64,000 nt of DNA, taken from contig ML014172.1 in NCBI GenBank assembly GCA_003615045.1, positions 35,886-99,885 on the forward strand, written 5' to 3'. Made by a program: the position numbers and the translations under genes. Below are positions 1 through 9,538 of the stretch, in pieces. The notes under the pieces are model-generated. The model was not told the origin of the DNA. It saw only the letters and a list, made by a program, of their open reading frames with translations, and did not search any database. Within the stretch, counting starts at the first letter, position 1, and every line of letters begins with the position of its first letter. This DNA comes from Caulochytrium protostelioides (taxonomy: Eukaryota; Chytridiomycota; Caulochytriomycetes; Caulochytriales; Caulochytriaceae).

Positions 1-63
1 TCGGAACAACTCTTCGTTCGCGTAGTCGAATTTGGCAATTTTGGTGGACTTTAAAATCGTTGG

Positions 64-738
64 GTGGTCATCGACTACGTGCTTCATCGAGCCCCGGGCT
101 CGACTTTGGCCGCATCGACTTCGAGTCTCCCCGACTACCCCCAGACCACTTGCTATCTGGGGCTGAAGAACAACACGCCCGACGCGGTCCCGGCAGAGCA
201 CGCGTCGAGCACGCTCGAGTGCCGCGCGCGCCGTGCGGACGTCCGCAGCCTCCACCAGACGCTCTACGAGGTGCAGCCGGTGGCGGTGCTGCCGCCGCCG
301 CCGTCCCGGACCGCCGAAGGCGCCGACGACAATCAGAAGGGGGTGAGGGGCGCCGCCATGCAAGCGGTGCCATACAAGCGGTGCGCCGATCAATCTCGCC
401 GCCGCCGTTCAAGGCGCTGATCCCCGGTCATCTGGGTCCTCGATGACCCCGATGAGTCGTAGGAGGAATGGGTGAAAAAACAATTACGAGTGCTTCGAAG
501 GGACGAGCGCGGCTCCATGCCTGACGATTCCATCCAAGGTGAATACACGGTTGCTGATCCTCTGCTGACCACAGCGGAGGTCCGCGGTGATGCATCGCTC
601 AGGCACCGCAACGACGATCGCACGACCGGGCACCTCGCCCCACGAGAAACGCATGTCCACGAAGCTCCTTCGGCGGTTATAGACGATGATAGTCCGTATC
701 CGATGGAATGTGTATATGTGCTCGATCGACAGGCTTGA
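64..738 (+). CDS. Possible 3' end of an unidentified gene (two exons)
   Basis: I do not recognise this gene. The frame open from 55 to 341 can be joined to the one from 463 to the stop at 736-738 by a phase-0 intron (342-462, GTGAGG donor, CGTAG acceptor). The joined tail has about 185 residues. It shows a Cys-containing N-terminal part, a Pro run near its middle and an acidic patch (IDDDSP) near the end. An in-frame TAA at 52-54 means the preceding coding part must come from a further upstream exon, or the frame is not coding. Wobble-position bias is not strong, so chance is a serious alternative. Confidence 0.2.
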
Positions 739-1134
739 TCGACGAGATCGATCGACGAGATCGAGTTCGGTGATCCCTCTAAGTGGACGCGGACCGTCAT
801 GACAACGCGTTTCTCGTTCCGAATCCCCGTTCCGCGTGCTTGCATGCATTTCGATCAAATCGCCCGTCCCATTCGACGCCGCACTGGAGGTGCCGGTCTT
901 GCACGGCGGCGGTGGGCTCCCCGACGACGTCGGATGACCGTCTCCCGATCGTCGCTCTCGACCACGTGGGTACAGCATTGATTTTTGAGAGTGTTCCCGC
1001 CTTTCCTTCTGCAGTGCCGCGGCCGCGGCCACCCGGAGTCGATCCGTCGACCTCCTCCTGGCACCTCCCCGTCCTCCCGATCGTCCGACTTGTCGTGAAC
1101 CACGCCGATCAGGGAAGCCATCGGCGCTTGCAGT
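739..1134. other. Intergenic, promoter side of chitin synthase
   Basis: About 400 bases before the chitin synthase start. I see no TATA box, no open frame with family features and no RNA gene. There is a small direct duplication near 737-765 (two copies of a GATCGACGAGAT-type unit). Confidence 0.4.
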
Positions 1135-4100
1135 ATGGCCGAGGAGGCTCCGGCCGCTTCGGCGGCGGCGGCGGCGGCAGCAACAGCAGCACCCGTGCCT
1201 GGAGCCGACGCGCCGAGAGTGCTCGAGACGGACGGACCCTTCGTCTCCGACATCCCCGCATCGCTCGCTGAGTCAGGGGATTCGACACAGTCATCGCAGA
1301 CGGTCGCGGGACCCCTCGGGACGTCGCATCACGGCTCGCCCGAGCCCGAGTTTGACCGCGCGAGCCTGCACACGGTCCCGTCGTCGTCGCCGCCCGACGA
1401 GACCCGCCTGGACCTCGCGTCCCCGCAGATCCAGCACAACGTGATGCACCACCTCGTGCACCCCGAGGTCAGCGCCATCATGCCGCTGTCCATCTCGCGC
1501 GCCGACATCCAGAACGTCGAGGACATCCTGCCGCCGCACCTGCGCACGGCCGAGGTCCTCACTGACGTGCTCGATGTGTTCGATGCCGATGCCGACCACT
1601 CGCCCTCCAACGCCGTCATGGTGAGCCCGACCGCGCCTAACCTCGTGCGGCGCCACGCCAACGCCGCCATGCTCCGCCGGGCCATGACCACGACCACGCC
1701 GACCTCCGCCCGCGTCGTCACCATCCAGGACGACGCGCGCTCCCACCATGAGCTCACCGTCGACACCCCGCACCACGCCGCCTCGACTCACAGCCATCCA
1801 CATCACCGCCCGCTGCGGCTGCTGCCCATGTCGAAGCACCAGGTCGCGTCGATGGCATCGTCGGCGTCGTCGGCGTCGCTCCCGCGCAGCGATACGGGAG
1901 CCGGCAGTCTCGTCTCGCCCGTGGCCCGCCGGCGAACTCTGACGCACCCGCGACCGCCGTCGCTCGCGTCCCACAACGATGTGATGGACATCTTGCGTGA
2001 AGATAGCACCGAGAGCTGGTTCCAGCCGTGGACCTGGTATGTCTGGGCGCTCACCTTCTGGATCCCGACGCTTTTAATGGTCAAATGCGGTGGCATGAAG
2101 GACCCGCAGATCCAGCGCGCGTGGCGTGAGAAAGTCGCGCTCTGCCTCACGATCGCCGCAGCCATGGGCGGTGTCGGCATGGTCACCTACGGGCTCGAGG
2201 CCATCGTGTGTCCACCCGACGCTCGCGTCCACATCCCCCACCAGACCGTCGCCAGCTACGCGAAGGCCAACGAGGGCGTCTTCCGCATCCACGGCAATAT
2301 GTACGACCTGCGCAAGGTGCTGTACCACCACGCGGCGATCCCCGGCTTCAAAGAGGACCTGCTGACAGCCATGACGAGCTCCTATGGGTCGGACATCTCG
2401 GCCCTGTTCCCCATCCCGACGACGGCGTGCGACCGCGCGCTCAGCGGCTCCTACAAGATCACGTGCTCCACGTCGCGCATGGCGGCCAACTACTGCCATC
2501 GCTGGAGCGAGGTCGAGCCGCTCCTCCGCCCCATGCGCATCGGCGCCGTCTCGTACACGTGGGACGACGTCGCCCAGAGCAGCTCGCTGCTGGTCATTTC
2601 CAACCGCGTCGTCGACATCCAGCCCTACCGTGACCTCAACACCACGCTTCTGGGCGCTTGGGTCGACACGACCATCAACCGGCACGTCGGCACCGACGCG
2701 AGCTACTCACTAAGCGGAACGCGCGCGCGCACCGACGCCGCACACTGTATGCAGGCCATCTGGACCGTCGGGCAGATCGACCGCGAAACCTACGGCTGCA
2801 TGTTCAGCGAGATCATCATCTGGGTGTCGATCATCGTCATTCTCGGCGTGCTCCTGGTCCGCTTTTTCCTGGCCGTCTACTTCCAGTGGTTCCTCGGCTG
2901 GCAGCTCGGCAAACTTCAGCAGAACCGCCAGCTCGTACGACCGCGCCGGCGCCGCGAGATCCTCAGTGGAATCGGCATGCCCTACCCCAACATGTGGCCC
3001 ACCGTCGGCGCTCCGGCGATCGCGGACGATGGCACCACGACGGATGCGACGGCCGAAACCTCTATGTTAGCGCATGCCAGCGCGAATGCCAGCTCGAACT
3101 CCGCGAATACGACCGCCTTGTCCTCGGACACCTCCGGGACCACGGCGACTGCCCAGACCGGCGGATCGTCACAGACGGCGACGGCGTCAACCACGTCCGG
3201 CCCAGCCCCGCCGACCTTCATCGGCACGGTACCCCACTCGACGCCGGGGCTGGTGGCGATGGGCAAAGGCATGATGCGCGCTAATTCGACTGCGACGACC
3301 CGGTCGCGCCGCTTACAGCGCGGCGGCACCGTGCACTCTGCAATCGTGCCCGGGCAGATCGGCGCTTCGAGCTACACGGACGAGCGGCATGTCATCATGG
3401 CCGTCACGGCTTACAGCGAAGGCGAAGCCGCGCTGCGCCCCACGCTCGATTCGCTCGCCACGACCAGTTTCGCGGATGACTACAAGCTGCTGTTTATCAT
3501 TGCTGACGGGATGGTGACGGGCTCTGGGGAGACGCGGTCGACGCCGGAGATTCTGCTGTCGATGATCGAGCTGGACGAAAACTGGAGCTCGGCGCCGATC
3601 CCGATGCCGTACCTGGCGGTTGCCGAAGGTGCAGCACGCGAAAACATGGCCAAGGTCTATGTTGGCTGGTACAGCGCGGGCGAGCACAGCGTGCCGACGA
3701 TCGTTGTTGTGAAATGCGGAACGCCTGTCGAGGCCCGCGATTCCGCCAAGCCGGGGAACCGCGGCAAGCGCGACTCGCAGCTGATTTTGATGAACTGGCT
3801 GTCGGGCATCGTTTCTAACAAGGAGCTGTGTCCGCTCGAGTATGACTTGTGCCAGAAGGTGCAGTACCTGCTGGGCGTCACACCCGACAAGCTTGAGTTT
3901 GTGCTCGCCGTTGATGCCGACACCGCCGTCGATCCCGACAGCTTGCCTCGAATGGTCGCTAGTATGGTGCTGGATCCCGCGGTCATTGGCCTATGTGGCG
4001 AAACGCGCATCGCCAACAAGCGTGAGAGCTGGGTGACGGCCATCCAAGTGTTCGAGTATTACCTCTCGCAGAACCTGAGTAAAGCGTTCGAGAGCGTATT

Positions 4101-5103
4101 TGGTAACGTCACGTGCTTGCCGGGCTGCTTCTGCATGTGGCGCATCTATGCACGTCGCGAGGACGGCGCCGCTATCCCGATCCTATGCCATCCGGACATC
4201 GTGTCCACCTACGCGCGCACCCGCGTCAACACCCTCCACAAAAAGAACCTCTTTATGCTCGGCGAAGATCGGTTCCTGACGACCTTGCTACTCAGCACCT
4301 TCCCACGTCGAAAGCTCATCTACGTGCCCCGTGCCTTCTGCGAAACCCACGTGCCCTCTGAACTACGCGTGCTCATGTCGCAGCGCCGCCGCTGGATCAA
4401 CTCCACGTTCCACAACCTGATGGAGCTGCTGCTCGTCCGTAACCTCTGCGGCACCTTCTGCTTCAGTATGCAGGGTGTCATCCTGCTGGAACTCATCAGC
4501 ACGGCCGTGCTGCCCGCCGCAATCGCCTTCTTTATCCTGTTGGTGGTCATGTCCATCACGGGTGCCGTCGTGCCCGTCCTCCCGATCATCATGCTGGCGG
4601 GCGTGCTCGGCCTCCCAGCGTTCCTCATCGTACTGACCACCCGCCAGCGCGCTTACCTAGGCTGGATGGTGATCTACCTCATGTCGATCCCGGTCTGGAA
4701 CATGCTGCTGCCGCTGTACGCCTTCTGGCATTTCGACGACTTCACGTGGGGATCGACGCGCAAGCTGCAGAGCGACGCCGACGGCGCCCACGGCGCAGCA
4801 GCGGAAGCGCACGCCGCGTTGGGGGCTGCGTCAACCGACGACTTGGACGCCGCGACGCAGGCGGCCGAGAAACGCGTTCGCTTCCGGCGTTACCATGCCT
4901 GGGAGCTCGAACGCCGCGAGCTCGTGCTTGACGCGCTGCTGCGGAGCCGGCAGGTACAGAACAAGATGGACGGCGGCGTCGGGGTCGCGAGACCGATAGA
5001 GACGAGCGGGCAGGAAGCCGCAGGCGCAGCTGTCGTGACGGCCCAGGAGCCTCCGGCACGCGGGTCGCTCGACTCGTCGACAGCCAGCGATGCCACGTGC
5101 TAG
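1135..5103 (+). CDS. CHS3: Chitin synthase, division 2 (class IV, Chs3-like)
   Basis: Polymerises UDP-GlcNAc into cell-wall chitin at the plasma membrane. The protein has 1322 residues in one uninterrupted frame, starting at the first ATG. Residues 1-290 are a low-complexity Ala/Ser/His-rich leader. Membrane segments lie near 297-316, 333-355 and 560-589. The GT2 catalytic region runs from about 745 to 1095 and has all the hallmarks: GKRDSQ (877-882), VDADT with Asp927 and Asp929, GEDRFLT (Asp1045) and QRRRW (1083-1087). A cluster of C-terminal helices (about 1108-1195) ends in FDDFTWGSTR, typical of the Chs3/class IV-V branch. No myosin motor is present, so class IV rather than V/VII. The downstream neighbour Sec1 is convergent and acts in the exocytosis that delivers such enzymes, but co-regulation is not implied. 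Confidence 0.96.
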   Translation: MAEEAPAASAAAAAAATAAPVPGADAPRVLETDGPFVSDIPASLAESGDSTQSSQTVAGPLGTSHHGSPEPEFDRASLHTVPSSSPPDETRLDLASPQIQHNVMHHLVHPEVSAIMPLSISRADIQNVEDILPPHLRTAEVLTDVLDVFDADADHSPSNAVMVSPTAPNLVRRHANAAMLRRAMTTTTPTSARVVTIQDDARSHHELTVDTPHHAASTHSHPHHRPLRLLPMSKHQVASMASSASSASLPRSDTGAGSLVSPVARRRTLTHPRPPSLASHNDVMDILREDSTESWFQPWTWYVWALTFWIPTLLMVKCGGMKDPQIQRAWREKVALCLTIAAAMGGVGMVTYGLEAIVCPPDARVHIPHQTVASYAKANEGVFRIHGNMYDLRKVLYHHAAIPGFKEDLLTAMTSSYGSDISALFPIPTTACDRALSGSYKITCSTSRMAANYCHRWSEVEPLLRPMRIGAVSYTWDDVAQSSSLLVISNRVVDIQPYRDLNTTLLGAWVDTTINRHVGTDASYSLSGTRARTDAAHCMQAIWTVGQIDRETYGCMFSEIIIWVSIIVILGVLLVRFFLAVYFQWFLGWQLGKLQQNRQLVRPRRRREILSGIGMPYPNMWPTVGAPAIADDGTTTDATAETSMLAHASANASSNSANTTALSSDTSGTTATAQTGGSSQTATASTTSGPAPPTFIGTVPHSTPGLVAMGKGMMRANSTATTRSRRLQRGGTVHSAIVPGQIGASSYTDERHVIMAVTAYSEGEAALRPTLDSLATTSFADDYKLLFIIADGMVTGSGETRSTPEILLSMIELDENWSSAPIPMPYLAVAEGAARENMAKVYVGWYSAGEHSVPTIVVVKCGTPVEARDSAKPGNRGKRDSQLILMNWLSGIVSNKELCPLEYDLCQKVQYLLGVTPDKLEFVLAVDADTAVDPDSLPRMVASMVLDPAVIGLCGETRIANKRESWVTAIQVFEYYLSQNLSKAFESVFGNVTCLPGCFCMWRIYARREDGAAIPILCHPDIVSTYARTRVNTLHKKNLFMLGEDRFLTTLLLSTFPRRKLIYVPRAFCETHVPSELRVLMSQRRRWINSTFHNLMELLLVRNLCGTFCFSMQGVILLELISTAVLPAAIAFFILLVVMSITGAVVPVLPIIMLAGVLGLPAFLIVLTTRQRAYLGWMVIYLMSIPVWNMLLPLYAFWHFDDFTWGSTRKLQSDADGAHGAAAEAHAALGAASTDDLDAATQAAEKRVRFRRYHAWELERRELVLDALLRSRQVQNKMDGGVGVARPIETSGQEAAGAAVVTAQEPPARGSLDSSTASDATC

Positions 5104-5343
5104 ACCACGCGACCTTGCATCGGCGACGTGGTCACCGTCGCCGATAAAGGGGCAGCCGATGGAGCCCTACGACACGATCTCTCTTATGCGTGTGCGTGTG
5201 TTTCTGTCACCCCTCCTGCTGTCATGGTGGCCTTAGCCACGCTTCCAAACTCTCGCATGGTTTTCATCCGATATCCGCATACACGTCTAAACCCATTTTT
5301 ATCATCAGAGCGTTGGTGTGCGCATAAACGCGCATTCAAGGAA

Positions 5344-7482
5344 TCACCGTTTCTTAAGAAAGTTCAGGAGCTTCTTGCCGCCGCCCGTGGCGCCTTCTCC
5401 GTCGCGTTGAGGCTCACTCTCGCTCAGTTTTGGGAACGCATTGCCGGTCGGAGTCAACACACTGACGGGCTTCGTCAGGACGTGCTCGTCGCTGTGCGCT
5501 TCCTTGAGGACATTCATCCACTGCGTTGGGTTGTAGATGGCCGTCGAGCCGATCAGGATATCGCGGCGGTGCTCGGTGGCGAGCTCGTAGACAGAGCGCA
5601 TCTCCGAGAAAGTCATACCGCCAATAACAAACAGAATGATCCGCGGGCCGCGCTTGCGATCATCGTCGTTGTCGCCACTCGCAGCATGGGCACCCGTCCC
5701 AGCGCCACCGTTCGCGCCCGGTTCTTTGCCTGCGGCGCCCCGCTTGGACCACGTGGCCCTGGTGGTCCGCAGGGACAGGGGCGGGTTGTTCGGTGGGATC
5801 ACGAGCCCATGCGGCGTCTTCTCTCTGGTTTTGCCACCCGTGGCCGCGAATCCTTCCGACTGCGGTGGCTCTTTGACCCATGGAAACAGCTTCGCCTCGA
5901 CGCGGTTGTGAATTTGGTCCTCCAGCAAAAGCTTGATGAGGGGCTTGTACCGGCTCAGGTCATACGGCAGCTCGCCTGCTTTGGGCTTGCGGCTCTTCTT
6001 GGCCTGCTTGTTGCCCCAGTAGTGATATGGCCCCCGATTTTTTTTGCTGTCGTTCGACGGAATAAGACGCAGACCAAAGAGCGCGAGGTTCGTGATGGCT
6101 TGGGCGTCGGCGGTGGGAATTTTGGCCGCTTCCAGCAGCTTGCGGCGGTCCATGTCCTGGATCCCCTCTTGTGCAATGATGTACAGAATGAGCAGCCGGG
6201 TCTTGTCGGTATTGGAGACCTTTGAATCGGCCAAAGCCGGAACGATCTCGTTCAGAATGTTCTTGAGGGAGCGGCCGTCGACGGTTTCGCCGGTCGCGAG
6301 GTCCTGCTCCACGCCGGCGACGAGATCGAGCTTGCGCGACTCGAACTCACTCTTGCACTGACCACAGATGTTGATGTGGACCGCGAACCGCTGCTTCATT
6401 TCCTGGAACTGCGGCAGATGGGCAAGCGTGTCCTTCATGGCCATGATGCCCTCGATCCCCGCCGTCGGCGACTGCCCGCTGAGCGCATTCGAGGCCGCCT
6501 TGTTCTCGCTGAGAAACCGCTGGAACATGTCCGAGATATAGTCCACTGCCTCGACGAAGTGCCAGTGCCGGATTAGCACCCAGATGGCGTCGCTCTCGTC
6601 GAGGGTCGCGGTCTGTTGCTGCGAGGGCGAGGTCGGCGTCCCGGGCCCCAACGCGGCCACGGTCGTGCCGTCATCGTCGGTGCTGCAGATGTACCGGCCG
6701 TCCTGGAACGGCAGCAGATCATTGGCCATCGCCTGGTACGTAAACTCGTGCAGCAGCGGCGCCATCATGTCGAAGGTGCGGTCGACAATCAGTAGCACGG
6801 CCGGCGGGTAAGGTGACGGCGGCGGGAAGTCTTTGTCGACGCGCGAAAGGTTGTCCAGCTCGTTCTGGACGCGGAAGGCGAGGAGCGAGGACAGCGTGTC
6901 CTCCTGGTAGACGCCCTGCGGCGTGGCCGCGTGGTATCGAATGTGCGGGAGCTCACCGAGACTCGCGCAGAGCGATGTGATCTTGCGCGTCATCGAGTCA
7001 ATCTCGGCTTCCCGCCGCACCGGCGCCGACGGGCGGAACAACTGGAACACGGCCATCGGGTTATCCAAGTGAAACACGCGCGGCTCAAAGGGCACAAAGT
7101 CAGCATTGACCTCCTTGACGGCTTTCAGCACGCCCGCAGGAATACCCTTGCGGAGCTGGTCGAACAAGTCGTCCGACAGCGTGTTCGTAAAGAAGCAGTG
7201 GGCCGCCGCATACATGCGTCGCTCGGGGGCGAAATCGCCCGTGATACGCGTGATGTTGTCCGCGATCGGGCTCACGAAGTAGATCGCTTCTTTTTGCGAG
7301 AAGGTCTGCCGCTTCTTGCCAAATGTCTCGATCAACGTGACATTTTCATCCAGCACTTCGGACAGCTTGAGGCAGCTGTTGACGATGCGCAGCGCGACCT
7401 CGTCCAAGATCAGAATTTTCCATCCTCCTGGGGGCTTGACTGAGCGGATCATATCAATGAGGATTTCTGAACACATTACCAT
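5344..7482 (-). CDS. SEC1: Sec1/Munc18-family SNARE regulator
   Basis: SM protein that clasps syntaxin-type SNAREs and drives vesicle fusion, probably at the plasma membrane. The 712 residues match the family from the first helix (ILIDMIRSV) through the WKILILDEVALRI strand, the region with VLLIVDRTFDMMAPLLHEFTY, the helical arch (NILNEIVPALAD, LLILYIIAQEGI) and the last strand and helix (RIILFVIGGMTFSEMRSVYE). The linker at about residues 530-620 is Gly/Ala-rich and longer than in yeast. I chose ATG 7480-7482 because the frame has a TGA at 7489-7491 just upstream. A tiny first exon is an alternative, since CAG at the VMCSE position could be a splice acceptor. Sec1 rather than Sly1/Vps33/Vps45 is inferred from the syntaxin-1-binding type features. 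Confidence 0.93.
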   Translation of the reverse strand: MVMCSEILIDMIRSVKPPGGWKILILDEVALRIVNSCLKLSEVLDENVTLIETFGKKRQTFSQKEAIYFVSPIADNITRITGDFAPERRMYAAAHCFFTNTLSDDLFDQLRKGIPAGVLKAVKEVNADFVPFEPRVFHLDNPMAVFQLFRPSAPVRREAEIDSMTRKITSLCASLGELPHIRYHAATPQGVYQEDTLSSLLAFRVQNELDNLSRVDKDFPPPSPYPPAVLLIVDRTFDMMAPLLHEFTYQAMANDLLPFQDGRYICSTDDDGTTVAALGPGTPTSPSQQQTATLDESDAIWVLIRHWHFVEAVDYISDMFQRFLSENKAASNALSGQSPTAGIEGIMAMKDTLAHLPQFQEMKQRFAVHINICGQCKSEFESRKLDLVAGVEQDLATGETVDGRSLKNILNEIVPALADSKVSNTDKTRLLILYIIAQEGIQDMDRRKLLEAAKIPTADAQAITNLALFGLRLIPSNDSKKNRGPYHYWGNKQAKKSRKPKAGELPYDLSRYKPLIKLLLEDQIHNRVEAKLFPWVKEPPQSEGFAATGGKTREKTPHGLVIPPNNPPLSLRTTRATWSKRGAAGKEPGANGGAGTGAHAASGDNDDDRKRGPRIILFVIGGMTFSEMRSVYELATEHRRDILIGSTAIYNPTQWMNVLKEAHSDEHVLTKPVSVLTPTGNAFPKLSESEPQRDGEGATGGGKKLLNFLKKR

Positions 7483-9538
7483 CAAAAATCAGATCCAACA
7501 GCACCCACAGCATCCATACCAACCATATGCATACCAGCAGCACGTGAGTGACGGATGCCATTAAAAGAGTGGATCCCGGCGCGCCGTCAACAAAGAAAGG
7601 CGGCCACCCCCGTCTCGACACTGCTGGCTTCGCGGATCATCCAGCTTGCGTTCTCCTCTTGTTTGTTGCGAGGAAAGACTTACTCTTCCTCACCATTTCC
7701 TTGAGATTCGTCATGATGGCAGCGCTCGCCGGGCTTAAGGGGGGGTACTCAAGCACAGGCGAGCACCGTCACGCGTCACGCGCACCGGCGAGCCGGGAAA
7801 CCGTCAGCGAACGCGCGTCGAGCCGAGATGACGTGATGTAAGTCGCGTCGTGCTACGCCAGGACGAAGCGATCAAGCAGTGGTTGCAGGTGGTAGGCGAC
7901 GATGAGGGGTATCAACGAATGTGCTGATCGCTTCGATGGCCGTGCCACCTGCGACACGGCATGCGATCTTCGCGTGACAACCAGCGACGTAGACCGTATG
8001 CCGCCGACATTCGCCTTGTTCCCACTTCGTGTCGAGCAGGAAGCCGGATATGCTGACCGTGGCCTCACAGCTCAGAGCGCGTAGCTCACTGCTCGCTGCT
8101 CACTGCCCACTGCTTCCTGGGGCCTCTAACCACCCTCCGATCGCCCCGATCTGGCCGCGGCCGCGTACCGCCCCCAGCCGCGCGTCCGGGCGCCGCGCCA
8201 CACGACGCCACACGGGACCGACGTGGCCATCGCACCCTCGCTCGTATGGCCGCGCGGTGTGGCGATGCGTGGCGCCGATCCTTGATGAAACGCGGCCAAA
8301 CTCCGACATCCCGCTCAGACCACGCTGTGAAACAAAGGAAAATAAGATAAAATGAAATAAAATAAAATAACAACGAAGCGAAACGTGGGACATGCAGACG
8401 CTTCCTTGCTTGGAGTCGTGACGCCAACGCAGTCCCTCTTTCTTGCCGTGATGCGTATTAGCCTCTGATCCCCCCTGGGTCTCGCGCACAAGACCAACAT
8501 CAACAACCGAAAGCATGTCTTCAAAGAGGGCGCAACTAGTGGATTTTTGCCAATTCGTCAACACCGTTAGCCGCGTGCCGATCTGGCATTGAGCACAGAT
8601 ATCGTCGCAAAAAAAAACGGCGTGTGCCGATCCCGGCGACCCTACCAGGGGAATAAAACGCATGCGCACAAATATTGTTGGAGGGAAATGGCGTGGACGT
8701 CTCAATGACAAGATGATTGGCGCTTTTCACAATGAGGTTGCGTCGGCCGACCTCACCTGCTCAGAGCCTAAAATCAGCGGCATTGTACACGGACTGGGCT
8801 GCGCTCGGCAATGTCATCGGTTTCTGACAGTTTTTGCGGGCATGAAAGTGACACATCGCATTGGCTACATCGGCCCATAACGGCGCGAGGCCGACTCAGT
8901 CTCGCCTTCTCGGGTCAGAATCGACAGCGCATGTGCCAGGGAGTGATGCCCGTGTTTTAAATGAGCGGAATACACCCTGTTGCCTATAGCCCGTAGCCTG
9001 TGCACCATCTCCGTGAAGATGTGATGGAGTTAACCCAGGCAATTGCATGACCCATCATACGGCGTGAGACGCTATACGAATACGGAGCATAACGCTCTTG
9101 CAGAAAACCCCGTTCCAGCTGTCTCCATAGGTACCCATCAATAACGCTTGTCGTCCAACCATATCCGGTGCGTGTGCAGCTTCCGGCACACCCATGCCCT
9201 TGGGGTCTGCGCATCTTCGACTTTATCTGTTGTCGTCGCATCCCTGATTTGTCATTATTATTTTGTATATCCCACGCCGAGCCTGTCCCGATCCACTTAG
9301 CCCTGACTTCTGTTTGTTGCGCTCTCCAGCCTTGGCGTCTTCTGCTTATACCATCGCGACAGCCGCAGTGGTGGGTGTCGATTCTACCGCCACCATTCAG
9401 CGCGATCTCGTCGGACGCGCCGGCCTGCCGGTGGGACGCTGAAGTCCCTGCCTCGTTCTGCCGCCCGGCTCGAACCTGCGCTCGCCTACACGCCAGACGC
9501 TCCACTGTCTCCTCTGAAGCTGTTTCTGAAGCGCCGCC
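7483..9538. other. Long intergenic region, divergent promoters
   Basis: Two kilobases between the divergent SEC1 gene and the giant orphan gene, with lower GC than the flanks. Open frames are short, start at non-ATG codons and resemble nothing I know. Contents worth noting: a CACTGC/CTCGCTG-like short repetition at 8088-8112, the A-rich pentamer array at 8336-8371, and homopolymer A at 8610-8618. No RNA gene recognised. Confidence 0.5.
8336..8371. repeat. ATAAA-type pentanucleotide array
   Basis: An A-rich run of five-base units of the form AATAA/AATGA/AATAA over 36 bases in otherwise GC-rich DNA, about 1.2 kb before the start of the giant orphan gene. It is one of several pentamer arrays in the gaps of this window. 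Confidence 0.8.

Noticed and set aside
5128..6225. 365-codon plus-strand frame antisense to SEC1
   Set aside because: It is the complement of a well-conserved Sec1 gene and has no family features of its own.
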